NCBI RefSeq assembly: GCF_025836975.1
Contig: NZ_CP107548.1
Span: 2,976,001 to 3,040,000 of the forward strand
Length of the DNA stretch: 64,000 bases
Direction: 5' to 3'
Source of the DNA: Pollutimonas sp. M17
Lineage (GTDB): Bacteria > Pseudomonadota > Gammaproteobacteria > Burkholderiales > Burkholderiaceae_B
Part shown: piece by piece, positions 8,675 to 16,552 of the stretch
Layout: the number at the start of each line of letters is the position of its first letter
How positions within the stretch are numbered: position 1 is the stretch's first letter
Position numbers and translations under genes: made by a program
The notes under the pieces: model-generated
Database searches by the model: none
What the model was told of the DNA's origin: nothing
The model's input: only the letters and a program-made list of their open reading frames with translations

Positions 8675-10268
8675 GCGGCCCGCCCGCGGGCACATACCAG
8701 GCCCGCAGATTGCCGTCCTCGACTTCGGCCTCCATGGCTTTCAGGAAGCCATAGCGTTCATGGCTGCCGGAATCGCCGATCAGCCACAGGCCGACCACAT
8801 GGTTGGTGCACAGCTTGGCCGTAAGGTCTTCGGGCGAAATCAGCAGGCGGCTGCCGGCCTCCGGCTCGAACTTGCCGGCATCGTAAAGTTCGCGGCGCCA
8901 ATTGTCGGTATGCTTGAGTTCGGGATCGTCCCACCGGGACACGACGAACGACGTCTTGCCCGCACCCAGGTAAAAATCCAGATCGTAGCGAAAGCGTTCC
9001 AGCATCACGGTCTTGTCCGACGGCTGGTAGTGGGCCTGCAGCTTCTGGGCCAGGCCTTTCGTGCCCGGCTGAGGCCAGCCCACCATCACCACCACGGCCG
9101 TGGCGCATATGGACAGCGATACGATCAGCGACACCATGAACGCCTTCAAGGCGCGTCGCCCATCGTTCGCCTCCAGGCGGGCGGCGAAGGTCTCGGCAAT
9201 GAAGTATGCCAGGGGGGCCAGCGCGGGCAGGATGTAGCCGACCAGCTTGGAATTGGGCAGCGAGAAGAAGATCAGCACGACCAGCAGCCAGGACAGCATC
9301 AAGCCCCGCAAGGCGGCATGCCGGGGATTTTTCCAGTAGGCCCTGTTGGCCAGCCGCCACAAATGCACGGACCAGGGCAATGTCAGGCCCAGCAACACGG
9401 GCCCATAGAACCAGAAGGGCCGGGCATTGTTGAATCCCTTCTCGAGAAAACGCTCGAAGTGCTGATAAACGATGTAGTAGTCCAAGAAGCCGGGATAGCG
9501 CTGCTGCATGGCGATCATCCAAGGCACGGCCAGCAGCAGGAAGACCGCGATGCCGGGCAGCCATAGCATGCGCAGCATCGTATCGAAGCGCCGGCGTCCA
9601 AGCAGCCAGAAGAACACGATGCCGCCGGGCAGCACCACCCCTATCAAGCCCTTGGCCAGGAAGCCCGCGGCGGCCAGCGCATAGGCAAGCGCCAGGGAAG
9701 CGCGGTAGGCCTGGCCTTGCTCCAGGCGGAACACGGCGGTGGCACCGGCAATGACGGTTGCCGTGATGATGCCCGCAACCGTCATGTCCAGGTTGGCGTA
9801 GTGGGATGCCCCGAACAGCAAGGGCGCCGACATCAGTATGAAGGCCGCCAGCACGGCCACCCGCTGGTTGACCTGGGCCTTCAGGAACCAGAACAGCAAG
9901 GTTACGGTCATGGTCGCGCCGGCGACGGAAGCCAGGCGGGCCGACCACTCGTTCACGCCGAAGACGTTGAGCGAGAGGGCCGTCAGCCAGTAAAACAGCG
10001 GCGGTTTGTGGAAAAAGGGCAGACCGTCCAGGCGCGGCACGGTGTATTGATTCGCGCTGAGCATGTTCCAGGCAACGCCGACGTAGCGGCCCTCATCGGG
10101 AAGCAGCAATGGATACAAGCCTGTGGTGGCGCCGAGCCATACAAAGGCAATGGCGCAAACCACCCAGGTCGATTGCACATTGAGCATATTGGACACTGAC
10201 TGTAACAACCCGCCCGTATGGTGTTCCGGCCGGGCCTGCCCCGGCAGTGTCGCTTCTTGAGTTTGCAT
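8634..10268 (-). CDS. lgmB: ArnT-like glycosyltransferase family 39 protein (LgmB-like lipid A sugar transferase)
   Basis: This 544-residue integral membrane enzyme belongs to the PMT/ArnT (GT39/83) superfamily. About 12 hydrophobic segments precede a soluble C-terminal region. The first periplasmic loop holds the catalytic acidic pair in LLPDEGRYVGVAW and the FFHKPPLFYW segment. ArnT enzymes transfer aminoarabinose from an undecaprenyl-phosphate carrier to lipid A phosphates; the Bordetella ortholog LgmB transfers glucosamine. No aminoarabinose synthesis genes (arnA/arnB) are nearby, while a deacetylase is, so glucosamine is the likelier sugar here. Confidence 0.86.
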   Translation of the reverse strand: MQTQEATLPGQARPEHHTGGLLQSVSNMLNVQSTWVVCAIAFVWLGATTGLYPLLLPDEGRYVGVAWNMLSANQYTVPRLDGLPFFHKPPLFYWLTALSLNVFGVNEWSARLASVAGATMTVTLLFWFLKAQVNQRVAVLAAFILMSAPLLFGASHYANLDMTVAGIITATVIAGATAVFRLEQGQAYRASLALAYALAAAGFLAKGLIGVVLPGGIVFFWLLGRRRFDTMLRMLWLPGIAVFLLLAVPWMIAMQQRYPGFLDYYIVYQHFERFLEKGFNNARPFWFYGPVLLGLTLPWSVHLWRLANRAYWKNPRHAALRGLMLSWLLVVLIFFSLPNSKLVGYILPALAPLAYFIAETFAARLEANDGRRALKAFMVSLIVSLSICATAVVVMVGWPQPGTKGLAQKLQAHYQPSDKTVMLERFRYDLDFYLGAGKTSFVVSRWDDPELKHTDNWRRELYDAGKFEPEAGSRLLISPEDLTAKLCTNHVVGLWLIGDSGSHERYGFLKAMEAEVEDGNLRAWYVPAGGPLSFCAGMPKAGRE

Positions 10269-10334
10269 GATCGAGTGGAAAACTGCTCTAGAGGGTAAGG
10301 ACGGCGGTAAAGAAAGACGTGGACGACATGCCGG

Positions 10335-11324
10335 CTAGCGGGCCCGGGCCGGCGCGTCGGCGGGCAAAGGCGCTGTGCTTCGCGCCAGGCCTTTGCCGCA
10401 TTGCTGGCGGACCAGGTAGACCGGACGGTGCTTGACCTCGCCGAAAATGCGCGCGATGTATTCCCCCAGCACGCCCACGGAAATGAGCTGGACGCCGGCA
10501 AAGAAAAGGACAACGGTGATCAGCGAGGCCCAGCCCTGAACAGGATCGCCGAACATCCAGTAGGTGACGACGATGAACAGGCCGTAGGCGAACGACAGCA
10601 AGGACAGGCAGATTCCCACCAGGCTCAGCATGCGCAAAGGCCAGGTGGTGAATGCCGTGATGCCATCGATGGCAAAACGGAACAGCTTGAACGGCTTGAA
10701 CGTGGATTTGCCATACAGGCGCTCGGGAGGCGAATACAGCATGGGTTCGGCCTTGAAGCCCACCCAGGCGAACAGCCCCTTCATGAACCGGTTGCGTTCG
10801 GGCAGGCGCAGCAGCGCGTCGACCACCATACGATCCATCAGCCGGAAATCGCCCGCGTTCTCGGGCACCTGCAGCCCGCCCGACGTACGCATCAGCTTGT
10901 AGAAGAACCGTGTGCCCATGCGCTTGAACAAGGATTCGTCATGGCGTGTGGCGCGCACCGCATAAACCATCTCGGCCCCCTCCTGCCAGCGTTCCAGCAT
11001 TTTCGGAATCAGCGCGGGGGGGTGTTGTAAATCTGCATCCATGCAGACCACAACCTGGCCGAGCGCGGTCTCCAGACCGGCGGTCAAGGCGGCTTCCTTG
11101 CCGAAATTCCGGGAAAGCTGCACGTACAGGATTTCGGAATGCCGGGATGCCCAGTCTTGCATGGTGGCGGGCGTCCCGTCGGTGCTGCCGTCGTCCACCA
11201 CCAGGATTTCGTAGGTGATGGCCAAGGAGTCCAGGACCGCTATAAGCTGAGGCAACAATACGTTTAGATTGGCTTCCTCATTCAGGCAGGGAATCACGCA
11301 GGTGAGCGTGGTTGGATGGGGCAT
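10335..11324 (-). CDS. lgmA: ArnC/GtrB-like family 2 glycosyltransferase (LgmA-like)
   Basis: The 329-residue protein has an N-terminal GT-A domain (CVIPCLNEEANL, EILVVDDGSTDGT, CMDADLQHPP) and two C-terminal membrane spans, as in polyisoprenyl-phosphate glycosyltransferases. These load a sugar onto undecaprenyl phosphate at the cytoplasmic face. The start at MPHPTTLTCVIPC is chosen because the fold begins there; the 47 residues upstream resemble nothing. The ArnT-type gene begins 66 bases downstream on the same strand, so the two are probably one transcript. In the lgm model this enzyme makes C55P-GlcNAc. Confidence 0.86.
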   Translation of the reverse strand: MPHPTTLTCVIPCLNEEANLNVLLPQLIAVLDSLAITYEILVVDDGSTDGTPATMQDWASRHSEILYVQLSRNFGKEAALTAGLETALGQVVVCMDADLQHPPALIPKMLERWQEGAEMVYAVRATRHDESLFKRMGTRFFYKLMRTSGGLQVPENAGDFRLMDRMVVDALLRLPERNRFMKGLFAWVGFKAEPMLYSPPERLYGKSTFKPFKLFRFAIDGITAFTTWPLRMLSLVGICLSLLSFAYGLFIVVTYWMFGDPVQGWASLITVVLFFAGVQLISVGVLGEYIARIFGEVKHRPVYLVRQQCGKGLARSTAPLPADAPARAR

Positions 11325-11464
11325 GGACAAAAGACGTAGTAAATTCGTGACCGAATCAAAACACGGGCCGCGTGAAATTCGCGTCGAATAAATATTACAA
11401 AATGCAGCAAGCGCAAATAATAGCGTAAAACCTCGGTTTGCCGTTAGTGCTATATACCCTGACA

Positions 11465-11511
11465 TTGACGATCGTGACGAATTTTTATAAGATTACTTTT
11501 AAATAAATCTT
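11465..11511 (+). promoter_or_regulatory. NsrR-type operator with overlapping promoter
   Basis: An 11-1-11 inverted repeat, AAGATTACTTT (11489-11499) and AAATAAATCTT (11501-11511), closely resembles the NsrR site (AAGATGYATTT-N-AAATRCATCTT). The right arm matches at 10 of 11 positions and the left at 8. It overlaps a possible -10 (TATAAG, 11486-11491), with TTGACG at 11465-11470 as a possible -35, though the 15-base spacer is short. It sits 64 bases upstream of the haemoglobin start, in an operon that encodes NsrR itself. Confidence 0.72.
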
Positions 11512-11574
11512 TACTGAGCCGTGTGCATTGAGCGCCGGTCCATTCATGCCTTGCCCGGCAGGATACGCTTCCTT

Positions 11575-11979
11575 ATGACCCGATCCGAACTCTGTACCGA
11601 AGAAGAAATAAAAACGCTGGTTTACGGGTTCTACGACCGCGTACGGGCCGATGCGCTGCTGGGCCCGGTCTTCAATCAACATATTCACGACTGGGACACG
11701 CACCTGGGCATCATGGTCCGGTTCTGGTCCTCGCTGCTGCTGAGCACCGGGTCTTATAGCGGCACGCCCATGCCCAAGCACATCGCCCTGCCCGGCCTGA
11801 ATGCCGACATGTTCACCCAATGGCTGGCGCTGTTTCACGAAACGGCGCAAGAACTCCCGAACCGCCCCTTCGCCGAACGCGCCGAGGAATTCGCTCACCG
11901 CATCGCACGCAGCCTGTGGTTCGGATACCAGATGAACAATGAACCCAATCGCATGCCCACGGAGCTTGTCCATGGCTGA
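11575..11979 (+). CDS. Group III truncated haemoglobin
   Basis: This is a 134-residue truncated globin. The segments VYGFYDRVRADALLGPVFN, MVRFWSSLLL and KHIALPGLNADMFTQWLALFHET (with the proximal-His region) identify the group III (trHbP) family, small haem proteins linked to nitric oxide detoxification. An ATG 54 bases upstream is possible, but the globin fold and an AGGAT site favour 11575. The gene overlaps nnrS by 8 bases and an NsrR-type operator lies upstream, so it is the first gene of an NO-response operon. Confidence 0.9.
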   Translation: MTRSELCTEEEIKTLVYGFYDRVRADALLGPVFNQHIHDWDTHLGIMVRFWSSLLLSTGSYSGTPMPKHIALPGLNADMFTQWLALFHETAQELPNRPFAERAEEFAHRIARSLWFGYQMNNEPNRMPTELVHG

Positions 11980-13174
11980 ACTGCTGCACATACAGGAAAA
12001 CAGGTCAGGCGCCGCCGGGCCCGACATGAAGGCTTTCCTGAGCCTGGGCTTCAGGCCGCTGTATATCGCAGGTTGCGGCTGGGCTCTGATTTCCCTGCTC
12101 ATCTGGATCTTCGCGCCGCAATTCATCGGGCAGACGCTGGGCGGGGTGGCGTGGCATGCCCATGAGATGCTCTGGGGCTTCATCGCCACCATCGCCGTCG
12201 CTTTCCTGCTGACCGCCAGCGCCACCTGGACCGGATTCAACCCGCTTAAAGGCGCAGGCCTGGGAGCCATCGTCGCGCTATGGCTGATCGCGCGCATCGG
12301 CTATCTGTTCGGCGGCGAAATCGGCACCCACATTGCCTGCGCCAGCGAGCTTGCCTTTTTCGTGATCAGCGCGGCATGCCTGATGCGGGTCATGGTCAAG
12401 GGTAAAAGCCGGCGCAACTACGGCGTACCGCTGCTGGTGCTGGGCCTGGGAGCGGCCAACGTGCTGTACCTGCGCGCCGCCCTGGACGGCAATTACATCC
12501 TGCTCATGCAGCGTTTCGACCTGGGCATGATCTGCATGGCCGTCATCGCCCTGCTCATCGGGCGCCGGGTCATCCCTTTCTTTTCCATGCGCATGGTGCC
12601 CGGCCTTGCCTTGCCCATGCAGGTTCGCAGCGGCCAAGCCCAATTGGTCGTCAGCGTGATCGCCATTGCCCTGGGCCTGGCCGGTCTGGCTTTGCCCATG
12701 GCGGCCGCGCTGGCCCTGGTCGGCGCGGTCAGCCTGTGGCAGGTGCTGCGCTGGAAGCCGCTGGCGGTGCTGCACAAGCCCATGCTCTGGATACTCTATC
12801 TTGGTTATGCCGCCATGGGCCTGGGACTGCTGTTCGCGGCCTGGCACACCAGCGGCCTGGCCACCGGCGTCCTGGCTCGCGCAGCGGTGCATGTGCATAT
12901 CATCGGCATGGGCGGATTCGCGGTGCTGATCATCGGCATGGTGACCCGGACGGCGCTGGGCCACCTGGGCCGCCCTCTGGCCCTGGACGGCAGCATGCTG
13001 GCCAGCTACTACCTGATGATCGCCGCCGTCGTACTGCGCCTGGGCGCCCTGTGGCCAAGCAGCGGCAGCCTGTGGCTGCTGCGCGCGGCGGCCCTGAGCT
13101 GGATGGCATGCATGGCCCTTTACCTGTGGCGGTTCGTGCCCATGCTGATCCGTCCACGCCACACGCCGGGGTAA
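11972..13174 (+). CDS. nnrS: NnrS family haem- and copper-containing membrane protein
   Basis: The 400-residue polytopic protein has about 12 spans and NnrS hallmarks: FRPLYIAGCGWAL, VAWHAHEMLWGF with its conserved histidines, and VHVHIIGMGGFAVLIIGMVTRTALGH. NnrS protects cells from nitric oxide stress, probably by limiting iron-nitrosyl damage, and occurs in denitrifiers and NO-detoxifying bacteria. The ATG at 11972 overlaps the haemoglobin stop by 8 bases and has GGAG upstream. nsrR follows after 3 bases. Confidence 0.93.
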   Translation: MAELLHIQENRSGAAGPDMKAFLSLGFRPLYIAGCGWALISLLIWIFAPQFIGQTLGGVAWHAHEMLWGFIATIAVAFLLTASATWTGFNPLKGAGLGAIVALWLIARIGYLFGGEIGTHIACASELAFFVISAACLMRVMVKGKSRRNYGVPLLVLGLGAANVLYLRAALDGNYILLMQRFDLGMICMAVIALLIGRRVIPFFSMRMVPGLALPMQVRSGQAQLVVSVIAIALGLAGLALPMAAALALVGAVSLWQVLRWKPLAVLHKPMLWILYLGYAAMGLGLLFAAWHTSGLATGVLARAAVHVHIIGMGGFAVLIIGMVTRTALGHLGRPLALDGSMLASYYLMIAAVVLRLGALWPSSGSLWLLRAAALSWMACMALYLWRFVPMLIRPRHTPG

Positions 13175-13177
13175 TCC

Positions 13178-13630
13178 ATGCGCCTGACTACCATGACCGA
13201 TTACGCGATGCGCCTGCTGATGTACGTGGGCAGGCATCCCGACCGTCTGTGCACGATCGCCGAAATCGCGCAGTCCTACGGCATTTCCGAGCCGCACCTC
13301 ATGAAGATCACGCACAGGCTTGCGCAGCGCGGCTGGCTGGAGACCGTGCGCGGCAAGAATGGAGGCATGCGCCTGGCACGCCCTCCGCATGAAATCAACC
13401 TGGGTGCGGTGGTGCGCGATACCGAAAACGACCTGGCGCTGGTGGAATGCTTCGTGGCCGGAAACGCCTGCACCCTGAGCGGCCATTGCGGCCTGACGGC
13501 CATCATCGACGGCGCCCTGCAGCAGTTCATGCAGCATCTGGACCGCTATTCGCTGGCCGACATACTGCCCGAGCCGGCGCAGAGCGCCACGTCCACCATG
13601 CACTTCGTGGAGCGGGCCGAGATCAGCTAA
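13178..13630 (+). CDS. nsrR: Rrf2-family nitric oxide-sensing repressor NsrR
   Basis: This 150-residue Rrf2 regulator has an N-terminal winged helix (MRLTTMTDYAMRLLMYVG, then ISEPHLMKITHRLAQRGWLETVRGKNGG). Three iron-sulfur cysteines follow: Cys91, Cys98 and Cys104 (VECFVAGNACTLSGHC), spaced as in NsrR rather than IscR. NO attacks the cluster and releases the repressor. It is the last gene of the haemoglobin-nnrS operon, and the NsrR-type palindrome at the head of the operon implies autoregulation. Confidence 0.92.
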   Translation: MRLTTMTDYAMRLLMYVGRHPDRLCTIAEIAQSYGISEPHLMKITHRLAQRGWLETVRGKNGGMRLARPPHEINLGAVVRDTENDLALVECFVAGNACTLSGHCGLTAIIDGALQQFMQHLDRYSLADILPEPAQSATSTMHFVERAEIS

Positions 13631-13750
13631 GGGAAAAGGGCATCAACAAGACACTAGAGCATTTTCGGTTCAGGTGTTTACATGTTTCGAAGCGCTGCGT
13701 CGGACAGGTGCCACGAACGCTACCTCTGCGCCAAACTTGCTCTCGTACAC

Positions 13751-13912
13751 GCGGGCGGGGTGGGGGTGAAGGCCGTTGGGCCCGCGTGGCCGGTTCGGCG
13801 CCCCGCGCGCCGAACATCGCATCGTCTTGCTCGTCCGCCCATGCGGGCTGCCTTCGCCTACGACGCGCTCGGCCCCGAAGAGCCCGCCGGCCTTCACCCC
13901 CACCCCGTCCGC
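13751..13912 (+). repeat. Nested hairpin element, copy A (162 bp)
   Basis: The outer arms 13751-13775 and 13888-13912 are complementary at 24 of 25 positions and centre on GGGGTGGGGGTGAAGG. Inside is a core (about 13784-13877) with its own hairpins, GTTCGGCG/CGCCGAAC around 13793-13815 and GCCC/GGGC around 13837-13848. About 87% of this core by eye recurs, inverted, in copy B. Confidence 0.82.
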
Positions 13913-13984
13913 TGCATCTTGGAATAGTGCCTGGCTGTTGGGGCATCTTGGGTGCTTGGCCTTTTTGCGTTTCGTGATCTTCAG

Positions 13985-14443
13985 TTAGAAAGACGTTGTG
14001 CGCTCGCCCTGGCGCGGCCCGCCAGCCGGGCCGCCTGGGGCTTCGGACTGTGATCCTCGTGGCGTTGCTTGATGAGGGCGGCAGGTAAGGTGCCCTTGGG
14101 AATGCCTCTTGGCGCCTTCTGGTGCTCGTGTGCCAGGGTCTGCCTCTTTCAAGACGCTCATAGGCCCGAACACAACATTACGGATACCCTCGGTGAGTGA
14201 GGCCAGCCACCGCCGACGCAGACAACCAGGCTTGCCGCATAGGGGGGTTGCCAAGGCATGGGGCTTCGCACTTCTTACGAAATGGATAGTGAGGTATACC
14301 CGCGTATAAGAGCCGATGGCTGGGCTACAAGCATCCTGAATAGGACACGGAGGAATCGCAGGTATACGAAACCTGGCTTGCTCAAACCCGACTGCGCGCT
14401 GCCATTCCAACCCAAAGGGGCCATCGTGCCAACAGTGAAACAT
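13985..14443 (-). other. Unrecognised 152-codon open frame between the hairpin elements
   Basis: An open frame fills most of the space between the two hairpin elements. The product would be a basic Pro/Gly/Arg-rich protein (for example VLKEADPGTRAPEGAKRH) with no recognisable domain and no clear ribosome site. In GC-rich DNA such a frame can arise by chance. It is listed because its ends fall close to the element boundaries. Confidence 0.2.
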
Positions 14444-14457
14444 GCCTCATTGTCGCA

Positions 14458-14618
14458 GTGCGGCGGGGCTCGGGTGGCGGGCCGGGCGACTTGCGGGGCC
14501 GAGCCAGTCGTACGCGAAGGCAGCCCGGACGGGCGGACGAGCAAGACGAAGCGGTGTTCGGCGCGACGGCGCCGAACCGGTCACGTGGAGCGGGCCTGCC
14601 ACCCGAGCCCCGCCGCAC
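14458..14618 (-). repeat. Nested hairpin element, copy B (161 bp, inverted relative to copy A)
   Basis: Left arm 14458-14483 and right arm 14593-14618 share a perfect 21-bp complementary stretch starting GTGCGGCGGGGCTC. These arm bases differ from copy A. The core (about 14494-14585) is the reverse complement of the copy A core with few changes, including the central GTTCGGCGC/GGCGCCGAAC palindrome. Equal length, conserved core and different but paired arms mark the two as one element type. Confidence 0.82.
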
Positions 14619-14740
14619 GTCAGAAGAAGCAAGCAGCAGTTCAAATGAACAAGGGATTCACGCGAACAAGCATGCATAACCACCCCGTCGATGACGATGG
14701 GAAAAGTCCATATTATGCTTGTATTTAAATCAAAAATACT

Positions 14741-15181
14741 CTAGCTGCTGAAATGACGCAGCAGCTTGGTCAGCAAAGGCCGAACCGCGCGCAACTCTTC
14801 AAGATGAACATTGGACAGAGCCGCCAGTTTTTCGTCGGCCAGCGGCGTCAGCATGACCCGCACGCGGCGCCGATCGTCGGGGTCCCGGAATCGATACACC
14901 AGTTCCATGCGCACCAGGCGGTTGACCAATTCCACCGCGCTGTGGTGGCGGATCAACAACTGCTCGGCGATATCCCCCACACTGGGCGCGGCATCGGCGC
15001 TCATGGCCTTGATCACCAGCAGCGCCTGGTGTTGCTGCGGCATGAGCCCCGCGGCGGCCGCCGCCGCTTCGCTGAAGGCGCTGAAGCGGCGCAAGGTAAA
15101 GCGGAACAAGGCCAGCGCTTCGTAATCGGCGCGGGTCGGGCTCCCATCCTTGCTGTTGGAGGGGTTGTTGTAGGAAGTCAC
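14741..15181 (-). CDS. MarR-family transcriptional regulator, GTG start
   Basis: The 146-residue protein has the MarR winged helix: PQQHQALLVIKAM, then VGDIAEQLLIRHHSAVELVNRLVRMELVYRFRDPDDRRRVRVMLT, with the wing arginines intact. MarR proteins are dimeric repressors that usually sense small aromatic or oxidising ligands. It starts with GTG, with AGG a few bases upstream. It lies downstream of serA on the same strand (50 bases apart). Its target genes cannot be deduced here. Confidence 0.9.
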   Translation of the reverse strand: MTSYNNPSNSKDGSPTRADYEALALFRFTLRRFSAFSEAAAAAAGLMPQQHQALLVIKAMSADAAPSVGDIAEQLLIRHHSAVELVNRLVRMELVYRFRDPDDRRRVRVMLTPLADEKLAALSNVHLEELRAVRPLLTKLLRHFSS

Positions 15182-15231
15182 TGGGCCTGGTCAAACACGG
15201 ATGAAGGCGGCCGCGCCGGCCGCCGGGCAAG

Positions 15232-16431
15232 TCAGGCCAGGTTGCAGCGCACCGTTATGGGGTGCGCGCGCAATACCGACATGACGGTATCGTCGACCTT
15301 GCCTTCGACATCGGAAATAACATAACCGATCTGCCCGCGCGTCTGCAATTGCTGGCTGACGATATTCAGGCCGTGCTCGGCCATCAGGTTGCTGAGCGTG
15401 CCCATGGCGCCCGGCAGGTTGCGGTGCACGTGCAGGATGCGGGCGGTGCCGGCCGCTTCCTGGTAGGGAATTTCCGGGAAGTTCACGGCGCCCTTGGTCG
15501 TGCCGCTCAACACGAAGCGAACCAGCTTTTCGGCCACTTCGCGGCCGATATTCTCTTGCGATTCCTGGGTGCTGCCGCCGATGTGAGGCGTAAGAATGAC
15601 GTTGCGCATGCCGATCAAAGGGCTGGCCAGGGGCTCGTTGACGCTTTTCGGCTCGACGGGGAAGACGTCGAGCGCGGCGCCGGACAGATGCCCCGAAAGC
15701 AGCGCCGCGTGCAAGGCGTCGATGTCCACGACCGTGCCCCGCGATGCATTGATGAGTATCGCGCCCGGCTTCATGGCCGCAATGGCCTGTGCATCCATGA
15801 TGTTCTGGGTGGATTTTCCCCCCGGAACGTGCAGGGTGACGATGTCGGACTGCCCCAGCAGCTTCTTCAGCGAGGCACTGGCCCTTGCGTTGCCCAGCGG
15901 CAGTTTTGCTTCGACGTCGTGGAAGATGACGCGCATGCCGGCCGCTTCAGCCAGGGTGCCGACCTGCGAACCGATGTTGCCGTAGCCGATGATGCCCAGC
16001 GTCTTGCCGCGCGCCTCGAAGGCGCCTTCGGCGGACTTGTCCCAATGCCCCTGATGCACCCTGTCGTTCTTTTCAGGGATGCGGCGCAGCAGCAGGATGG
16101 CCTCGCCCAGCACCAGTTCGGCAACCGAGCGCGTATTGGAGAACGGCGCATTGAAGACCGGAATGCCGCGCATCATGGCCGTTTCCAGGTCCACCTGATT
16201 GGTGCCTATGCAGAAACATCCAATGGCGCGCAAGTCGGGCATGTCCGCCAGCAAGGCGGCATCGAGGTGGGTGCGTGAACGGATGCCGACCAGTTGCGCG
16301 CCGCGCAGGGCTTCGCGCAAAGCGTCGGGCTGGAGCGCCGACGCATGCGTCACGACATCGTCCAGGCCCGCGGAGGTGAATATTTCCTTGGCGCTGGGGT
16401 GGATGTTTTCAAAGAGGACAATGCGAGTCAT
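15232..16431 (-). CDS. serA: D-3-phosphoglycerate dehydrogenase
   Basis: This 399-residue enzyme carries out the first step of serine synthesis, NAD-dependent oxidation of 3-phosphoglycerate. It shows the D-2-hydroxyacid dehydrogenase order: an N-terminal substrate lobe, a Rossmann motif (TLGIIGYGNIGSQVG), INASRGTVVD, and the catalytic His in LTPHIGGSTQESQ. A C-terminal ACT domain (HVHRNLPGAMGTLSNLMAEHGLNI) gives the E. coli-type architecture, where serine binding inhibits the enzyme. The length fits the E. coli-like group. Confidence 0.94.
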   Translation of the reverse strand: MTRIVLFENIHPSAKEIFTSAGLDDVVTHASALQPDALREALRGAQLVGIRSRTHLDAALLADMPDLRAIGCFCIGTNQVDLETAMMRGIPVFNAPFSNTRSVAELVLGEAILLLRRIPEKNDRVHQGHWDKSAEGAFEARGKTLGIIGYGNIGSQVGTLAEAAGMRVIFHDVEAKLPLGNARASASLKKLLGQSDIVTLHVPGGKSTQNIMDAQAIAAMKPGAILINASRGTVVDIDALHAALLSGHLSGAALDVFPVEPKSVNEPLASPLIGMRNVILTPHIGGSTQESQENIGREVAEKLVRFVLSGTTKGAVNFPEIPYQEAAGTARILHVHRNLPGAMGTLSNLMAEHGLNIVSQQLQTRGQIGYVISDVEGKVDDTVMSVLRAHPITVRCNLA

Positions 16432-16552
16432 TAATAATCCCGGGGAAGCAACGATAAACGGTTATTGTGGACTATTTTAGGACTGAATGCCCCCGTGTCC
16501 ATTCCGGGCAAAGGGATTTGCGCATTGTGAAACAGCGGGATGCGGGGCGGAA

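Larger units (their letters stand above)
13631..14740. other. 1.1-kb gene-poor interval carrying two inverted hairpin elements
   Basis: No recognisable gene is visible here. The interval holds two 161-162 bp nested inverted-repeat elements (13751-13912 and 14458-14618) in opposite orientation, separated by 545 bases. Short open frames exist, the longest at 13985-14443 on the minus strand (152 codons, Pro/Gly/Arg-rich, no family recognised). Most of the interval does not read like the surrounding coding sequence. It could be a decayed or non-autonomous mobile element. Confidence 0.7.
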
